DNA of 6,646 nucleotides from Bog-950 sp964493695. GTDB taxonomy: Bacteria > Bacteroidota > Bacteroidia > Chitinophagales > LD1. The position numbers and the translations under genes are program-made. Position 1 is the stretch's first letter. Each line of letters starts with the position of its first letter. The DNA lies in assembly GCA_964493695.1 (NCBI GenBank), contig CAZBPG010000149.1, positions 1 through 6,646 of the forward strand. Reading direction: 5' to 3'. The notes under the pieces are model-generated. The model made no database searches. It worked only from the letters and a program-made list of their open reading frames with translations, and was not told where the DNA came from. Of the stretch, positions 1-6,291 are shown piece after piece.

Positions 1-70
1 TGTAATGATAGTAGTGAGAAATGAAGGAGTTGTTACCACCAAGAAGGTGGTAATATTGAACAACAGATAA
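1..70 (+). CDS. C-terminal end of a protein, probably with a T9SS type A sorting tail (partial, cut by left edge)
   Basis: The frame starting at base 2 is open from the left edge and reads 22 codons to a TAA at 68-70. The last residues include VMIVVRNEG and TKKVVIL, then NNR. Alternating hydrophobic beta-strand residues, a short Asn-Glu-Gly turn and a Lys-Lys-Val-Val-Ile strand close to the stop match the usual ending of Por_Secre_tail (type A) domains. These domains direct Bacteroidota proteins through the type IX secretion system and are cleaved at the cell surface. An intrinsic terminator starts 22 bases after the stop, which supports this being a real gene end. Nothing can be said about the body of the protein. 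The family call rests on 22 residues, so a different beta-rich C-terminus is possible. Confidence 0.72.
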   Translation, partial: VMIVVRNEGVVTTKKVVILNNR

Positions 71-92
71 TTACCGATTAAGACTCGGCTAC

Positions 93-124
93 GGGCGATG
101 TGTAAAAACACATCGCCCTTTTTT
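93..124 (+). terminator. Rho-independent terminator of the left-edge gene
   Basis: A perfect 11-bp stem (GGGCGATGTGT at 93-103 with ACACATCGCCC at 108-118) closes an AAAA loop and is followed directly by six T (119-124). The T-run lies only on the + strand side, so it ends the transcript of the gene stopping at position 70 and insulates the downstream operon from read-through. Confidence 0.92.
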
Positions 125-139
125 ATTGAGGAAGCTACA

Positions 140-153
140 GGTTTGACCAAACC
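140..153. promoter_or_regulatory. Short inverted repeat upstream of the AsmA-like gene, possible operator
   Basis: GGTTTG at 140-145 and CAAACC at 148-153 form a perfect 6-bp inverted repeat around AC. It sits between the upstream terminator and the candidate promoter of the four-gene operon, about 30 bases ahead of the candidate -33 element. A dimeric regulator could bind here, but a 6-bp repeat can arise by chance and no matching regulator is seen in the window. Confidence 0.2.
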
Positions 154-184
154 ATAATTTTCCTAAACATCCTTCGCTAATTCG

Positions 185-212
185 TTGAATTGGCGTTGAA
201 CAATTACATTAG
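185..212 (+). promoter_or_regulatory. Candidate Bacteroidota-type promoter for the AsmA-cdd-DUF1003-acs operon
   Basis: TACATTAG at 205-212 matches five of the six fixed bases of the TAnnTTTG -7 box. A TTG at 185-187 lies 17 bases upstream, as a -33 element could. Transcription would start near 218-220, leaving a leader of only about 8 bases before the ATG at 227. The very short leader and the single mismatch make this tentative, but no better match is visible between the terminator and the start codon. Confidence 0.28.
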
Positions 213-226
213 CAAAAACAAATCGA

Positions 227-2884
227 ATGATGAAGAAAGTATTGATTGGTCTGGCAGTGTTACTCGTTCTTTTAATTGTTACGGTAGTATCCATTCCTTT
301 TTTGTTTAAGGACAAGATAAATACCCGTGTAAAAGAAGAAATCAATAATCAGTTAAACGCAAAAGTTGATTATGGCGATTTCAGCTTGTCGCTTATCCGC
401 AGTTTTCCCAATTTCTCTTTCTCGCTCAACGACCTTAGCGTGGTTGGTATCGATTCGTTTAAAAGCGATACGCTTATACGCATGAAAAGCTTCAGCTTCA
501 TTGTTGACCTAATGAGCGTGATAAAGGGAGAGAAGTATAAACTTCTCTCGCTTAATCTCAGCGAGCCAAACATAAAGGCTATTGTCAATTACAATGGCCA
601 AACCAACTGGGATATTGTAAAGCCATCGAAAGACAAAGCTACTGCTGCGGAAAGTTCTGCCTTCTCGCTCGAAATCAAAAAGTATAAAATTGAAAACGGT
701 AATATTATTTATGACGACCGTGCCGGTGCCTCGTATGCCGAGGTACACGATTTGAGTTTTGAGGGCAGCGGCAACGTAACCGATGCGCTGTACGATTTTG
801 TGACCAAGACCAGCATTGCCGAACTCAGTTACCGAAGCGGTGCGGTGGCGTATGTGAGCCAGGCAAAGCTGAATGCCGAAATGAATATTTCGGTAGATAA
901 TGCTGCCGGCAAATACACGTTTAAGGAGAACACCATCAGCCTGAACGACCTCGCGCTGCAGTTCGATGGTTTTGTGCAAACCGGGAAAGAGGCGACCGCG
1001 CTGGATGTAAGTTTCAAATCAAAGCAAACGGAATTCAAAAGTATCCTCTCGCTTATACCGGCTGTTTACAAAAAAGATTTCGAAAAAATAAAAACCAGTG
1101 GCTCGCTGGCACTTGACGGAAAAGTAAAAGGCGAAATGAAGGGCGAAGATTATCCATCGTTCAACCTCAACCTGAAAGTAAACAACGGTATGTTTCAGTA
1201 TCCGGACTTACCGGTGGCGGTGAAGAATATTTTTATTGCATCAACCGTTACCAAACCGCAGGGCGGTCTGGATTTAACGGTGGTGGATATTTCAAAACTA
1301 CACATGGAAGCCGGCAGTGACCCGGTAGATGCCAAAGTGAATGTGCGCACACCGGTGAGCGACCCGAACGTTACCGCCAACATTGTGGGCCGGATGGATT
1401 TAGCCAACGTGCCGAAGTTCTATCCTATAGAAGGACTGAAAACCATCACCGGTCTGCTGAACCTCAATCTTGATTTTAAAGGGAAGAAAAGCGATATAGA
1501 CAACAAAAATTACGAAGCCATTAAGGCTGCCGGTAACCTGAAGGTGACTAACCTGGTGTATGACACTAAGGAAACCCCTATGCCGGTACGCGTAATGGAT
1601 ATGCAAATGACTTTCAATCCGCAGAACGTAACGCTGAATAGTTTTTCATCGGCTATAGGCAAGAGCGATTTCAACGCCACCGGTACGCTCGATAACTTTA
1701 TGGCGTATGCTTTTGGCAAGGGCGATTTAGTAGGCAACATTAATCTGCGCTCTTCGCAGTTCGATGCCAACGAATGGCTGAAGAAAGATGAAACGCCCGC
1801 CACCGGTGGAGTTGCAGCTAAAACTGCTGACACCGCAAAAACCGAATACTTTAAGGTGCCTGCGCATATTGACTTTACGGCCAACTCGCAAATAGGCAAA
1901 ATACTCTACGAGAAAATTGTTCTGGAAAATGCCAAAGGGCAAATTGTAATTAAAGACGAAGCCATTAACCTGAACGACATCTTTGCCAATCTGTTGGGCG
2001 GTAACGCCACCATCTCTGCTAAGTACGATACCAAAGGCAGGTCGCACCCGGATGTAACGTTTACTTACGATATCAACAACTTCGATTTTCAGCAAACCTA
2101 CAAGGCGGTGGGCATGAGCGAAAAACTGGCACCGGTTATTAAATATGTGCAGGGTAATTTCAGCAGCGATTTAAAAGGCTCGGGCAGACTGAACAAAGAC
2201 ATGAGTGTGGACTATAACTCGCTGGTGGGCGATGGCAAAGTGGAAATTCCTTCGGCAAAGATTGTTGGTCTGCCTATTCTGCAAAAGATAACCGAGGTGG
2301 CAAAAATTCCTGCCCTGCAAAATCTTGAATTAAAAAATGCCTTTACCGTGCTTAAATTTAAAGATGGCCGCGTAAACGTTGACCCTACCGATTTAATATT
2401 CGGCAACGGCTACAATGTAAACGTAAAAGGCAGTAACGGTTTCGACCAGAGCATTGATTACGATATGCGCATGGATGTGCCTACTAAAGATTTAGGAGGT
2501 GCCGGTGCGCTGGCGCAAAGTTACCTCTCTAAGATACCGGGCCTTGGTGCTAAGGTTCCTGATATACTCAACTTTACTTTTAAGGTAACCGGCACTACCG
2601 GTAAACCGGTGGTAAAACTTTCGAATGTGGGTGCCGGTGGTGGCGGCTCTGCAAAAGATATGGTAAATACTGCTGTGGAAGATTTAAAAAAGAAAGCTGA
2701 AGAAGAAGCTAAGAAGCAGGTAGAGGAATTAAAGAAGAAAGCCGAGGAGGAACTAAACAAACAAAAAGCAGAACTGGAAAAGAAAGCCCGCGAAGCAGCC
2801 GACAAAGCAAAGAAGGAAGCGGAAGAAAAAGCGAAGAAAGCCCTGGGAGATAAAGCGAAAGATATTTTCAAATTCCCTCATTAA
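227..2884 (+). CDS. AsmA-family envelope protein with a 15-residue-repeat charged C-terminal tail
   Basis: This 885-residue protein has an uncleaved N-terminal anchor: MMKK is followed by a hydrophobic helix at about residues 5-26, placing the bulk in the periplasm. Residues about 30-75 have the AsmA N-terminal look, with a predicted helix and then strands containing SFPNFSFSLNDLSV. The middle is long and beta-rich, and residues about 560-795 resemble the AsmA_2 C-terminal region, including NPLLGG-like and KFKDGRVNV-like segments. AsmA relatives (with TamB and YhdP) are linked to outer-membrane assembly and lipid transport; the exact substrate here is unknown. A glycine stretch (802-807) leads into a Lys/Glu/Ala-rich helix made of four 15-residue repeats (820-879), ending IFKFPH. 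Two adjacent ATGs (227 and 230) can both serve as start; no Shine-Dalgarno motif separates them. It is the first gene of the presumed operon, 41 bases before cdd. The family call is firm, the function is not. Confidence 0.9.
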   Translation: MMKKVLIGLAVLLVLLIVTVVSIPFLFKDKINTRVKEEINNQLNAKVDYGDFSLSLIRSFPNFSFSLNDLSVVGIDSFKSDTLIRMKSFSFIVDLMSVIKGEKYKLLSLNLSEPNIKAIVNYNGQTNWDIVKPSKDKATAAESSAFSLEIKKYKIENGNIIYDDRAGASYAEVHDLSFEGSGNVTDALYDFVTKTSIAELSYRSGAVAYVSQAKLNAEMNISVDNAAGKYTFKENTISLNDLALQFDGFVQTGKEATALDVSFKSKQTEFKSILSLIPAVYKKDFEKIKTSGSLALDGKVKGEMKGEDYPSFNLNLKVNNGMFQYPDLPVAVKNIFIASTVTKPQGGLDLTVVDISKLHMEAGSDPVDAKVNVRTPVSDPNVTANIVGRMDLANVPKFYPIEGLKTITGLLNLNLDFKGKKSDIDNKNYEAIKAAGNLKVTNLVYDTKETPMPVRVMDMQMTFNPQNVTLNSFSSAIGKSDFNATGTLDNFMAYAFGKGDLVGNINLRSSQFDANEWLKKDETPATGGVAAKTADTAKTEYFKVPAHIDFTANSQIGKILYEKIVLENAKGQIVIKDEAINLNDIFANLLGGNATISAKYDTKGRSHPDVTFTYDINNFDFQQTYKAVGMSEKLAPVIKYVQGNFSSDLKGSGRLNKDMSVDYNSLVGDGKVEIPSAKIVGLPILQKITEVAKIPALQNLELKNAFTVLKFKDGRVNVDPTDLIFGNGYNVNVKGSNGFDQSIDYDMRMDVPTKDLGGAGALAQSYLSKIPGLGAKVPDILNFTFKVTGTTGKPVVKLSNVGAGGGGSAKDMVNTAVEDLKKKAEEEAKKQVEELKKKAEEELNKQKAELEKKAREAADKAKKEAEEKAKKALGDKAKDIFKFPH
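2684..2863 (+). repeat. Four in-frame 45-base units coding 15-residue charged helical repeats
   Basis: Within the AsmA-like gene, units start at 2684, 2729, 2774 and 2819 and encode LKKKAEEEAKKQVEE, LKKKAEEELNKQKAE, LEKKAREAADKAKKE and AEEKAKKALGDKAKD. The first two are identical over eight residues and the later two have diverged. At the DNA level they differ at many third positions (for example gctgaagaagaa against gccgaggaggaa), so this is an old or selected repeat, not a fresh slippage product. The pattern predicts one long charged alpha-helix or coiled coil. Confidence 0.7.
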
Positions 2885-2925
2885 ACCGGAACTGGTCTGA
2901 CGGTATTCACTGCAACTAAAAAACT

Positions 2926-3408
2926 ATGAAAGAACGCGAACTGAAATTTACCCTCCGTGTTTTCGAAAGCGTAACTGAACTTACCAAAGAAGATGTGGCC
3001 CTGCTGGCATCGGCAAAAAATGCGCTGAAAGATTCCTACTCGCCTTACAGTAATTTTAAAGTAGCTGCAACGGTGCTCCTCGCCAATGGCGAAACCGTAA
3101 CCGGTACTAATCAGGAAAACGCAGCCTTTCCGGTGGGCATTTGTGCCGAGGGCACGGCACTGAGTGCGGCTTCGGCATTGTATCCCGGTGTGGCGGTAAA
3201 GAAAATTGCCATCACTGTTAAAAGCGGAACCCATGTGCTGAACCATCCGGTGGCGCCCTGTGGCATTTGCCGTCAGCGACTGCTGGAGTATGAAACGCGC
3301 TTTAACCAAAATATTGAAATAATCCTTACCGGTGAAGAAGGTGAAGTTTATTCAGTGGCTACCGTAAAAGATATTCTGCCGCTCAATTTTTCAAAAACAG
3401 ATTTGTAA
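2926..3408 (+). CDS. cdd: Cytidine deaminase
   Basis: This cytosolic zinc enzyme of pyrimidine salvage converts cytidine and deoxycytidine to uridine and deoxyuridine. Visible landmarks are YSPYSNFKV (residues 38-46, substrate pocket), NQEN (62-65, the ribose-binding Asn and Glu of the family), CAE (73-75, zinc Cys plus catalytic Glu75) and PCGICRQ (111-117, zinc ligands Cys112 and Cys115). Three cysteine ligands indicate the small tetrameric class. At 160 residues it is longer than the roughly 130-140 of the Bacillus type because of an N-terminal extension of about 20 residues, which I recall as usual in Bacteroidota. Residue 76 is Gly (GGC at 3151-3153) where this class normally has Arg (CAERTA), an unusual change at the zinc site. 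The start at 2926 follows an A-rich leader with no Shine-Dalgarno motif. The next gene begins 12 bases after the stop. Confidence 0.95.
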   Translation: MKERELKFTLRVFESVTELTKEDVALLASAKNALKDSYSPYSNFKVAATVLLANGETVTGTNQENAAFPVGICAEGTALSAASALYPGVAVKKIAITVKSGTHVLNHPVAPCGICRQRLLEYETRFNQNIEIILTGEEGEVYSVATVKDILPLNFSKTDL

Positions 3409-3420
3409 CGGATACACGAA

Positions 3421-3939
3421 ATGGGAAACAGAAAAGACCAGCTCCATCAGCTCATTCACTCTACCGAAAACGACATCGGTAAAATCAACGATTTTTTTGC
3501 AGAGAATATAAACGATGACGAACTGCTCACCCATGTGCTGATGGAAGCACAGGATAAGGAAGCAACGGTTGGTGATAAGCTTTCAGATAAAGTAGCCGAG
3601 TTTGGAGGTAGTTGGGCATTCATAGTTGTATTTTTTGCTATTCTCTTCGGGTGGATATTTCTTAACGCTGTTATTCTTGCTCAGCGCGCTTTCGACCCTT
3701 ATCCGTTTATTCTCATGAATCTAATTCTATCATGTATTGCCGCTATTCAGGCACCTATAATTATGATGAGCCAAAACCGGAAAGAACTCAAAGACCGTCA
3801 GCGCGCGCAGAACGATTACCTGATTAACCTGAAAGCCGAAATGGAAATAAAAAACCTGCAACTGAACATGAAGAACCTTTTCGAAATTCAGAAAAAGCAG
3901 ATTGAATTGCTGGATGAGTTGAAGAACAAGAATAAGTAA
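3421..3939 (+). CDS. DUF1003-family two-helix membrane protein
   Basis: The protein has 172 residues. A polar N-terminal part (1-50) is followed by GDKLSDKVAEFGGSWAFI (51-68), which runs into a first membrane helix at about 65-85. A short loop with the FDPYPFI motif (91-97) leads to a second helix at about 96-115, then APIIMMSQNR (111-120) and KDRQRAQNDY (124-133). The last 40 residues form a charged, probably coiled-coil helix (134-172). The GDK-FGGSW and FDPYPF-MMSQNR pair are hallmarks of DUF1003, a widespread family of inner-membrane proteins with no settled function. With two helices, both termini should lie on the same side, most likely the cytoplasm. It lies 12 bases after cdd and 15 before acs, so it is probably translated from the same message. 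Confidence 0.9.
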   Translation: MGNRKDQLHQLIHSTENDIGKINDFFAENINDDELLTHVLMEAQDKEATVGDKLSDKVAEFGGSWAFIVVFFAILFGWIFLNAVILAQRAFDPYPFILMNLILSCIAAIQAPIIMMSQNRKELKDRQRAQNDYLINLKAEMEIKNLQLNMKNLFEIQKKQIELLDELKNKNK

Positions 3940-3954
3940 CATGCAATACCCACT

Positions 3955-5850
3955 ATGAGCAAACAGATTTCCTCTTTCGAAGAATACAAAACCGAATACA
4001 AACGCAGTGTTGAACAACCGGAACAGTTCTGGGCAGAAGCAGCAGAAGATTTTCAATGGAATAAAAAGTGGGACAGCGTTCTTACATGGAACTTCACCAC
4101 ACCCGAAATAAAATGGTTTGATGGTGCAGAACTGAACATCACCGAAAACTGCCTCGACAGAAACCTGAAAGAAAGAGGCAGCCAAACCGCTATCATTTGG
4201 GAACCTAACGACCCGGAAGAAAAATTCAGAACACTTACTTACAAAGAACTGCACACCGAGGTCTGCCGTTTTGCCAACGCCCTCAAAACTCTGGGTGTAA
4301 ACAAGGGCGACCGCGTTTGCATTTACATGCCCATGATACCGGAGGGTGCAATAGCCATGTTAGCCTGTGCGCGCATAGGCGCTATCCATTCTGTAGTGTT
4401 TGCAGGTTTCTCTGCGGCTTCTCTTATTGACCGCATCAACGACTCGCAATGTGGATTTGTCATTACAGCCGATGCCGTTTACCGGGGCGATAAGAAAATT
4501 GAGTTGAAGAAGATTGTAGATGAAGCATTATTGCAAACCCCTTCTATCAAAAATTGCGTTGTATTTAATCATCGCAACTCGGCAATTGAAATGAAACCCG
4601 GAAGAGATTTGTGGTGGAACGATTTGGTGAAAGATGCCAGCGCTGAACACAAAGCCGAAAGCATGAATGCCGAAGACCCGCTATTTATTCTCTACACATC
4701 CGGCTCAACCGGTAAACCGAAAGGTGTGCTGCACACCACAGCCGGTTACATGGTGTATGTGGGCTACACTTTTAAAAATGTTTTCAATTACAAAGCAGGC
4801 GAAGCGTTTTGCTGCACGGCTGACATTGGCTGGGTAACCGGTCACTCGTATTTGGTTTATGGCCCTTTGCTGAACGGTGCAACCACTATTATGTTCGAAG
4901 GCACTCCGGCTTACCCCGACCACGGCAGGTTCTGGGATATGATAGATAAGCACCGGGTAAATATATTTTACACAGCACCAACCGCTATCCGTTCGCTGCA
5001 GGCGCACGGCAACGAAATTTTCAAAAACAAAAACCTTTCATCGCTCCGCATTCTCGGCACGGTTGGCGAACCCATTAACGAGGAAGCCTGGCATTGGTAT
5101 AACGAAAACGTAGGGAAGAGTAACTGCCCCATAGTAGATACCTGGTGGCAAACTGAAACAGGTGGAGTTTTAATTTCTCCCATCGCCACGGTTACTCCGC
5201 TTAAACCATCGTTTGCTACTTTACCCATGCCCGGTGTGCAGCCGGTGTTGATGAGCGCGGAAGGCGAAGAGATTAGCGGTAACGGTGCGGAGGGAAACCT
5301 CTGTATTAAATTCCCCTGGCCCGGTATGGCGCGCACCGTTTTTGGCGACCATGAGCGGTTTCGTCAAACCTATTTCAGCACTTACAAGGGCTATTACTTT
5401 ACCGGTGACGGCTGTAAGCGCGATGAAGACGGCTATTACCGCATTACCGGAAGAGTGGATGATGTAATTAATGTATCCGGCCACCGCATTGGTACTGGTG
5501 AGGTAGAAGATGCCATTGATGAGCACGGAGTGGTAGTGGAAAGTGCCGTAGTCGGTTTTCCGCACGATATTAAAGGGCAGGGCATTTACGCTTTTGTTAT
5601 CTGCGATAAGAATGTAGACGATGAAGAAGCCCTCCGAAAAGAAATCCGCGAACATGTAAGCAAGGTAATTGGCTCTTTCGCCAAACCCGATAAAATTCAG
5701 GTAGTAAACGGTCTGCCCAAAACCCGCAGCGGTAAAATCATGCGCAGGATTCTCCGTAAAATAGCCGAAGGCGATACTTCCAATCTAGGCGACACCACCA
5801 CTCTCCTCGACCCTGCAGTGGTAGAGGAAATTAAGGCAGGAGCGATTTAA
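3955..5850 (+). CDS. acs: Acetyl-CoA synthetase (AMP-forming)
   Basis: Acs activates acetate with ATP to acetyl-AMP and then transfers the acetyl group to CoA in the cytoplasm. The 631-residue protein is near the usual length of about 650 and appears intact. Motifs in order: the ATP-binding loop YTSGSTGKPKG (247-257), ADIGWVTGHSY (289-299), DTWWQTETGG (395-404), YFTGDGCKRDEDGYY (481-495), GRVDDVINVSGHRIG (499-513, the hinge and CoA-domain entry) and PKTRSGKIMRR (588-598). Trp398 corresponds to the tryptophan that limits the acyl pocket to acetate. Lys594 is the adenylation lysine and, in many bacteria, the site switched off by acetylation. No acetyltransferase or deacetylase gene is seen nearby. 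The ATG at 3955 is supported by SFEEYKTEYKRSVE-like N-terminal similarity. It is the last gene of the operon and is followed at once by a terminator. Confidence 0.97.
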   Translation: MSKQISSFEEYKTEYKRSVEQPEQFWAEAAEDFQWNKKWDSVLTWNFTTPEIKWFDGAELNITENCLDRNLKERGSQTAIIWEPNDPEEKFRTLTYKELHTEVCRFANALKTLGVNKGDRVCIYMPMIPEGAIAMLACARIGAIHSVVFAGFSAASLIDRINDSQCGFVITADAVYRGDKKIELKKIVDEALLQTPSIKNCVVFNHRNSAIEMKPGRDLWWNDLVKDASAEHKAESMNAEDPLFILYTSGSTGKPKGVLHTTAGYMVYVGYTFKNVFNYKAGEAFCCTADIGWVTGHSYLVYGPLLNGATTIMFEGTPAYPDHGRFWDMIDKHRVNIFYTAPTAIRSLQAHGNEIFKNKNLSSLRILGTVGEPINEEAWHWYNENVGKSNCPIVDTWWQTETGGVLISPIATVTPLKPSFATLPMPGVQPVLMSAEGEEISGNGAEGNLCIKFPWPGMARTVFGDHERFRQTYFSTYKGYYFTGDGCKRDEDGYYRITGRVDDVINVSGHRIGTGEVEDAIDEHGVVVESAVVGFPHDIKGQGIYAFVICDKNVDDEEALRKEIREHVSKVIGSFAKPDKIQVVNGLPKTRSGKIMRRILRKIAEGDTSNLGDTTTLLDPAVVEEIKAGAI

Positions 5851-5854
5851 AATA

Positions 5855-5884
5855 AAAAGCCTCCCGGTTTACCGGAGGGCTTTT
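5855..5884. terminator. Bidirectional intrinsic terminator between acs and the cold-shock gene
   Basis: AAAAGCCTCCCGG (5855-5867) pairs with CCGGAGGGCTTTT (5872-5884) across a TTTA loop, with one T-G wobble and one C-A mismatch inside. T-rich tails occur on both strands (TTTTGTGTTGTT on +, and the complement of AATAAAAA on minus). It therefore probably ends both the acs transcript, 4 bases after its stop, and the convergent cold-shock transcript. Confidence 0.85.
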
Positions 5885-5908
5885 GTGTTGTTAGAGTATT
5901 CAGTGGTA

Positions 5909-6100
5909 TTAAGCTAACTTAACGTTCACTGCATTCAATCCCTTTTTTCCTTCTTGCAGTTCAAAGGTAACGGTGTCACCTTCTTTGATTTCGTTTACAA
6001 GACCCGAAACGTGTACAAAGTATTCTTTGTCGCCTTCGTTGTCTTTAATAAATCCGAATCCTTTTGCGTTGTTGAAAAATTTAACTGTTCCTGTTGCCAT
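5909..6100 (-). CDS. csp: CspA-family cold-shock protein
   Basis: This 63-residue single cold-shock domain is a cytoplasmic nucleic-acid-binding OB fold that acts as an RNA chaperone. RNP1 is KGFGFI (13-18) and RNP2 is YFVHVSG (27-33); the N-terminal MATGTVKFFN and C-terminal KKGLNAVNV (52-60) frame the domain. The start is the ATG complementary to 6098-6100; an upstream ATG in the same frame (to 6169) would add a 23-residue leader of non-family sequence, so it is rejected. Val31 replaces the Phe of the classical FVHFS, a variant I recall as usual in Bacteroidota. A run of seven T directly precedes the ATG on the coding strand. The gene is convergent with acs and divergent from the candidate small RNA. 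Confidence 0.95.
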   Translation of the reverse strand: MATGTVKFFNNAKGFGFIKDNEGDKEYFVHVSGLVNEIKEGDTVTFELQEGKKGLNAVNVKLA

Positions 6101-6128
6101 AAAAAAATTTATTGTTTTAATTAATGCG

Positions 6129-6155
6129 CGAATGTAACTTAATTGAAATACAAAA
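6129..6155 (-). promoter_or_regulatory. Candidate promoter of the cold-shock gene
   Basis: On the minus strand, TACATTCG (complement of 6129-6136) fits TAnnTTTG at five of six fixed bases, and TTTTG (complement of 6151-6155) lies 14 bases upstream as a possible -33 element. The start would fall near 6122, giving an AT-rich leader of about 20 bases. The spacing is shorter than usual for this promoter class, so the assignment is weak. Confidence 0.25.
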
Positions 6156-6196
6156 CGAAAATTTCTCAAAAGTCATTTCTTGTAGCTAACGTCTTC

Positions 6197-6204
6197 TATA
6201 TTTG
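6197..6204 (+). promoter_or_regulatory. Bacteroidota -7 box for the candidate small RNA
   Basis: TATATTTG is a full match to TAnnTTTG, the only perfect one I found outside coding sequence. A TTG at 6180-6182 lies 14 bases upstream and could serve as a weak -33 element, though its spacing is short. Transcription would begin at about 6209-6211, heading away from the cold-shock gene into the hairpin and terminator below. Confidence 0.5.
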
Positions 6205-6209
6205 CGGCA

Positions 6210-6289
6210 GGTGCCAAACCGTCAGGCAGGCTATGTAAAAGGAGTTTGCCTGAAGCGCGGGCAACAGCGAAAGTTGTTGCCCTTTTTTT
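6210..6289 (+). ncRNA. Candidate orphan small RNA (about 80 nt), family not recognised
   Basis: A perfect -7 box ends six bases before the predicted 5' end and a strong + strand terminator marks the 3' end at about 6289. In between there is no usable reading frame: the only ATG (6234) is followed by a stop, and a GTG frame at 6211 runs straight through the terminator. TCAGGCA (6222-6228) pairs with TGCCTGA (6247-6253) in a 7-bp stem with an 18-base loop that contains AAAAGGAG, so the transcript would be two consecutive stem-loops. No + strand gene lies upstream (the neighbour is the divergent cold-shock gene), so the terminator has no other transcript to end. No gene follows on the + strand, which argues against a riboswitch or leader. 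I do not recognise it as tRNA, tmRNA, 6S, SRP or RNase P RNA. The 5' end is inferred. Confidence 0.45.
6259..6289 (+). terminator. Strong intrinsic terminator with a GAAA tetraloop
   Basis: GGGCAACAGC (6259-6268) pairs with GTTGTTGCCC (6273-6282) over 10 bp with one G-T wobble, capped by GAAA (6269-6272), a stable GNRA loop. Seven T follow (6283-6289). There is no T-run on the other strand, so it acts on + strand transcription only. Confidence 0.9.
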
Positions 6290-6291
6290 AT

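Noticed and set aside
3..17. Five consecutive stop codons in one frame (TAA TGA TAG TAG TGA).
   Set aside because: They lie in a different frame from the open reading frame that ends at 70, so they are an incidental product of its Val/Met/Ile codons.
29..64. Hairpin TTACCACC-AAGAA-GGTGGTAA, which first suggested the 3' part of a structured RNA.
   Set aside because: The same bases read as the C-terminal coding end of a protein with a T9SS-like tail, which explains the sequence better; the true terminator is further on at 93-124.
509..979. A 156-codon minus-strand reading frame inside the AsmA-like gene.
   Set aside because: It is antisense to a clear long gene, has no recognisable domain and reflects codon bias of the + strand gene. 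Other minus-strand frames under 227-2884 were dropped for the same reason.
2651..2881. The Lys/Glu-rich tail of the AsmA-like protein as a frameshift or sequencing artefact.
   Set aside because: The frame is continuous, codon use alternates synonymously between repeats, and the regular 15-residue period is not expected from a shifted frame.
2881..3309. A 142-codon minus-strand frame covering cdd.
   Set aside because: The + strand frame carries all cytidine deaminase motifs; the antisense frame has none of its own.
3730..4254. A 174-codon minus-strand frame spanning the DUF1003-acs junction.
   Set aside because: It is antisense to two well-supported genes and looks like a shadow, rich in Phe from complementing Lys/Glu codons.
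6101..6169. N-terminal extension of the cold-shock protein to an upstream ATG.
   Set aside because: The added residues do not belong to the family and would include the AT-rich leader and candidate promoter; the start at 6100 gives the normal domain length.
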